Assembly (NCBI GenBank): GCA_015680685.1
Contig: MNCI01025192.1
Coordinates: 1-34,006, forward strand
Source: Gnetum montanum
Lineage: Eukaryota; Streptophyta; Gnetopsida; Gnetales; Gnetaceae
DNA length: 34,006 nucleotides
Reading direction: 5' to 3'
Part shown: positions 32,416-34,006 of the stretch, piece after piece
Layout: each line of letters begins with the position of its first letter
Position numbering within the stretch: the first letter of the stretch is position 1
Position numbers and translations under genes: made by a program
The notes under the pieces: model-generated
Database searches by the model: none
The model's input: only the letters and a program-made list of their open reading frames with translations
What the model was told of the DNA's origin: nothing

Positions 32416-33669
32416 CTAGAGGCGGGGATAAACCCTCTTGGAGCAAGCCTGCCCCCCCGACCTGGGGGTGCAGGGTGTTCCGTGCGGGCCTGGCCGTGGT
32501 TTTGCCCCTGCCAGAAAGGCCGTCGGTTGTTTTCCCATGGAGTGCTGAGCACCAGTCCCCACCAGTGTAGAAATATAGGACTTACTCACCGCATTGGCCG
32601 CGGTGTCCTGTCCCGTCCTTGACAGCTCCGCCTGGCGAGCACCCAGCATGATTGGCTGCTTTGGTTCCCCTGAGAGGGGTCCCCCTCTTGGCGCAGCTTT
32701 GGATGCTGCTCCCTTCAGGGCAGCGCCCTTTTCCTGTCGTCGAGCCCCCTCTCTGGGTGCCGACGGTTTCTTGTGGGCCACACGGCCTTTCTTTCCTGCA
32801 ACGTACCATCCGTCATCAGGCGTAGCCGTGAACCTTGTTGGGTGGCCCTGGCCATTCCCCGGACGATGCTGGGCCTGCGTCCCTGACTGGTTTTCGTACA
32901 GGACCTGGACCCGCTCTTCACCGAGGTCCATGACGAGAACCAGCTCCTTGACTGGTTCCTGCGTGAGGAGAGGTCGCCAGACGCAGAACCTTGCGAACCT
33001 CAGGTGATCGGAAACGGCCGTGGAGTGGTCAAACTTGATGAAATCGCCTAGCAGATCCGCCAGCGACCACAAAAACACCGATGACCAGTACTCGAGGGGG
33101 AGGCCATATAGCCGAACCCAGACCGGTGCACGAGCAAATAGCGCCAGGTCCTGGTGGGCACCAGGATGCTAGGATGCCAGGGCCAGCCCGCGTGCACTGT
33201 AGAACCAAGGTCCTCCCACCAGGACCTGCTCACGCTCCTCCAAAGAGGCGAAGCCGAACAGGAGACGATCATCAGCCAGGCAGGAAACCGTCACTGAGTC
33301 TAACCCCCACGCGTTTCGAGCCCAGCACCGGATCAGATCGATGCAAGGTCGAGCCCCTTCGGACACAAGCTTGCTGATCAGGCTACGTTCCAATCTCTCC
33401 CGCATGTTGGCGTCGGGGCCAGTAACTTTTATTCTTATTTCCATTCCGACTTTGGAGTATTCTCCGAAGTTGCCAGCCGTCTGTGGCTCTCCCTCTGGTC
33501 CGCTCACCGCCTCGGTTGAAGCCGCCGCTCCTGCTAGCTCAGCACCTGCTGTCACAGACGCTCCCTTCTGTTCATCGCCCGTCGCAGATGCGCCAATCGC
33601 CATCCCTCCTGTTGTAGACGCTGTTGCAGTCGCTCCAGACGCTGTTACAGTCGCTCCAGGCGCCATCAT
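32416..33669 (-). pseudogene. LINE ORF1 (DUF4283 type) with one nonsense codon
   Basis: This is the 417-codon ORF1 of the LINE, an RNA-binding protein that coats element RNA. It starts MMAPGA at 33,669, the first ATG after an in-frame stop near 33,703. Residues 1-65 are Ala/Thr/Gly-rich with a 7-residue repeat (GATVTAS-like) encoded by a 21-bp DNA repeat. Residues about 75-230 match DUF4283: LISKLVSEGARP, GGPWFYS, then APVWVRLYGLPLEYWS and LLGDFIKFD, then LRFARFCV. The C-terminal part is basic and low complexity; I see no CCHC knuckle. One TAG (33,169-33,171, codon 167) interrupts the domain at a place where related proteins usually have a tryptophan before HPG/HPGF. The rest is open to 32,416. 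ORF2 starts 218 bases downstream. Confidence 0.85.
33617..33658 (-). repeat. 21-bp tandem repeat in LINE ORF1
   Basis: GACGCTGTTRCAGTCGCTCC (plus-strand reading) starts at 33,617 and 33,638. The repeat keeps the reading frame and gives an Ala/Thr/Ser-rich 7-residue repeat near the N-terminus of ORF1. Confidence 0.8.
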
Positions 33670-33705
33670 CTCCAGTGGACCTTTCGTCGATAGTGAAGAA
33701 AATTA

Positions 33706-34006
33706 ACATGATGGTTCTCTTATAAGTATATATAGCTCTAGTTTCTATGTTTGAAATACACACCTCTATTTTACATCTAAGATTAACCAATCAAATGGGT
33801 TATACATCTTAGACTATTTTTACACTTTATAGTATTTCTTTAACTTACTAGTATTAACACCATCATAATCATCATTTCACAGTGTAATAAATTCATGTCA
33901 ACATAATTTAACATTTGTTTATGTTTTCTAGTAACTAAGAATGATTAATGTGTAATGAGTAGTTCATGACTCAAGATAAAGAAATGGATAAATCCAAGTG
34001 TCATTT
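33706..34006. other. AT-rich right flank
   Basis: Base composition drops sharply to AT-rich at about 33,700, just upstream of LINE ORF1, so the LINE 5' end is probably near there. No gene, LTR or repeat is visible in the last 300 bases. Confidence 0.55.

Noticed and set aside
32594-33706. Plus-strand frames of 98-137 codons in the GC-rich end
   Set aside because: They are antisense to LINE ORF1, which has clear DUF4283 motifs on the minus strand.

Overview
The window looks like nuclear DNA of a seed plant. Most of it is decayed retrotransposons of plant type: Ty3/Gypsy elements of the Athila/Tat kind with tRNA-Asp-type primer sites, and a DUF4283-type LINE. It carries one intact gene-sized reading frame. 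The large, repeat-filled, gene-poor character would fit a gymnosperm or another large plant genome, but nothing here fixes the species. One undetermined base (n at 3116) shows it is assembled sequence.

Left part, 1 to about 15,080. I see no intact gene. It holds a frameshifted pseudogene for a group II intron (mitochondrial-type) reverse transcriptase on the minus strand (2041 to about 3200), many 2- to 4-copy tandem duplications with periods of 19 to 48 bp, and a dispersed GGGGAAC...GTTCCCC hairpin repeat found in both orientations. Together these suggest, without proving, that part of this segment came from mitochondrial DNA. A degraded 232-bp duplication closes the block.

Middle, 15,084 to 19,746. 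A minus-strand LTR (15,084-15,969) is followed by a 2.6-kb minus-strand transposon reading frame. About 22 of its 28 in-frame stops are TAG at positions that look like glutamine, while CAG and CTG are nearly absent. This reads as decay at CHG-methylated sites. A plus-strand LTR of a related but divergent family follows (18,843-19,746).

19,747 to 25,223 is AT-rich and holds the only intact gene: a minus-strand, secreted-looking SRPBCC (Bet v 1-fold) protein resembling lachrymatory-factor synthase (22,530-23,060). It has a TATA box and a duplicated 82-bp block in its 3' flank.

Right part, 25,224 to 33,705. An LTR, primer site and broken gag (25,224-28,530) come first, then a minus-strand fragment of the C-terminal end of integrase that stops exactly at another LTR. 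That LTR has its own primer site and partial gag (29,587-31,282). Next comes the 3' end of an inverted LTR (31,292 to about 31,500), joined to a minus-strand LINE that keeps ORF1 and the whole endonuclease domain but has lost its reverse transcriptase (31,497-33,669). The last 300 bases are AT-rich with no gene.

Apart from the SRPBCC gene, everything recognisable is a dead or dying mobile element. The biological content lies in how these elements decayed and nested.
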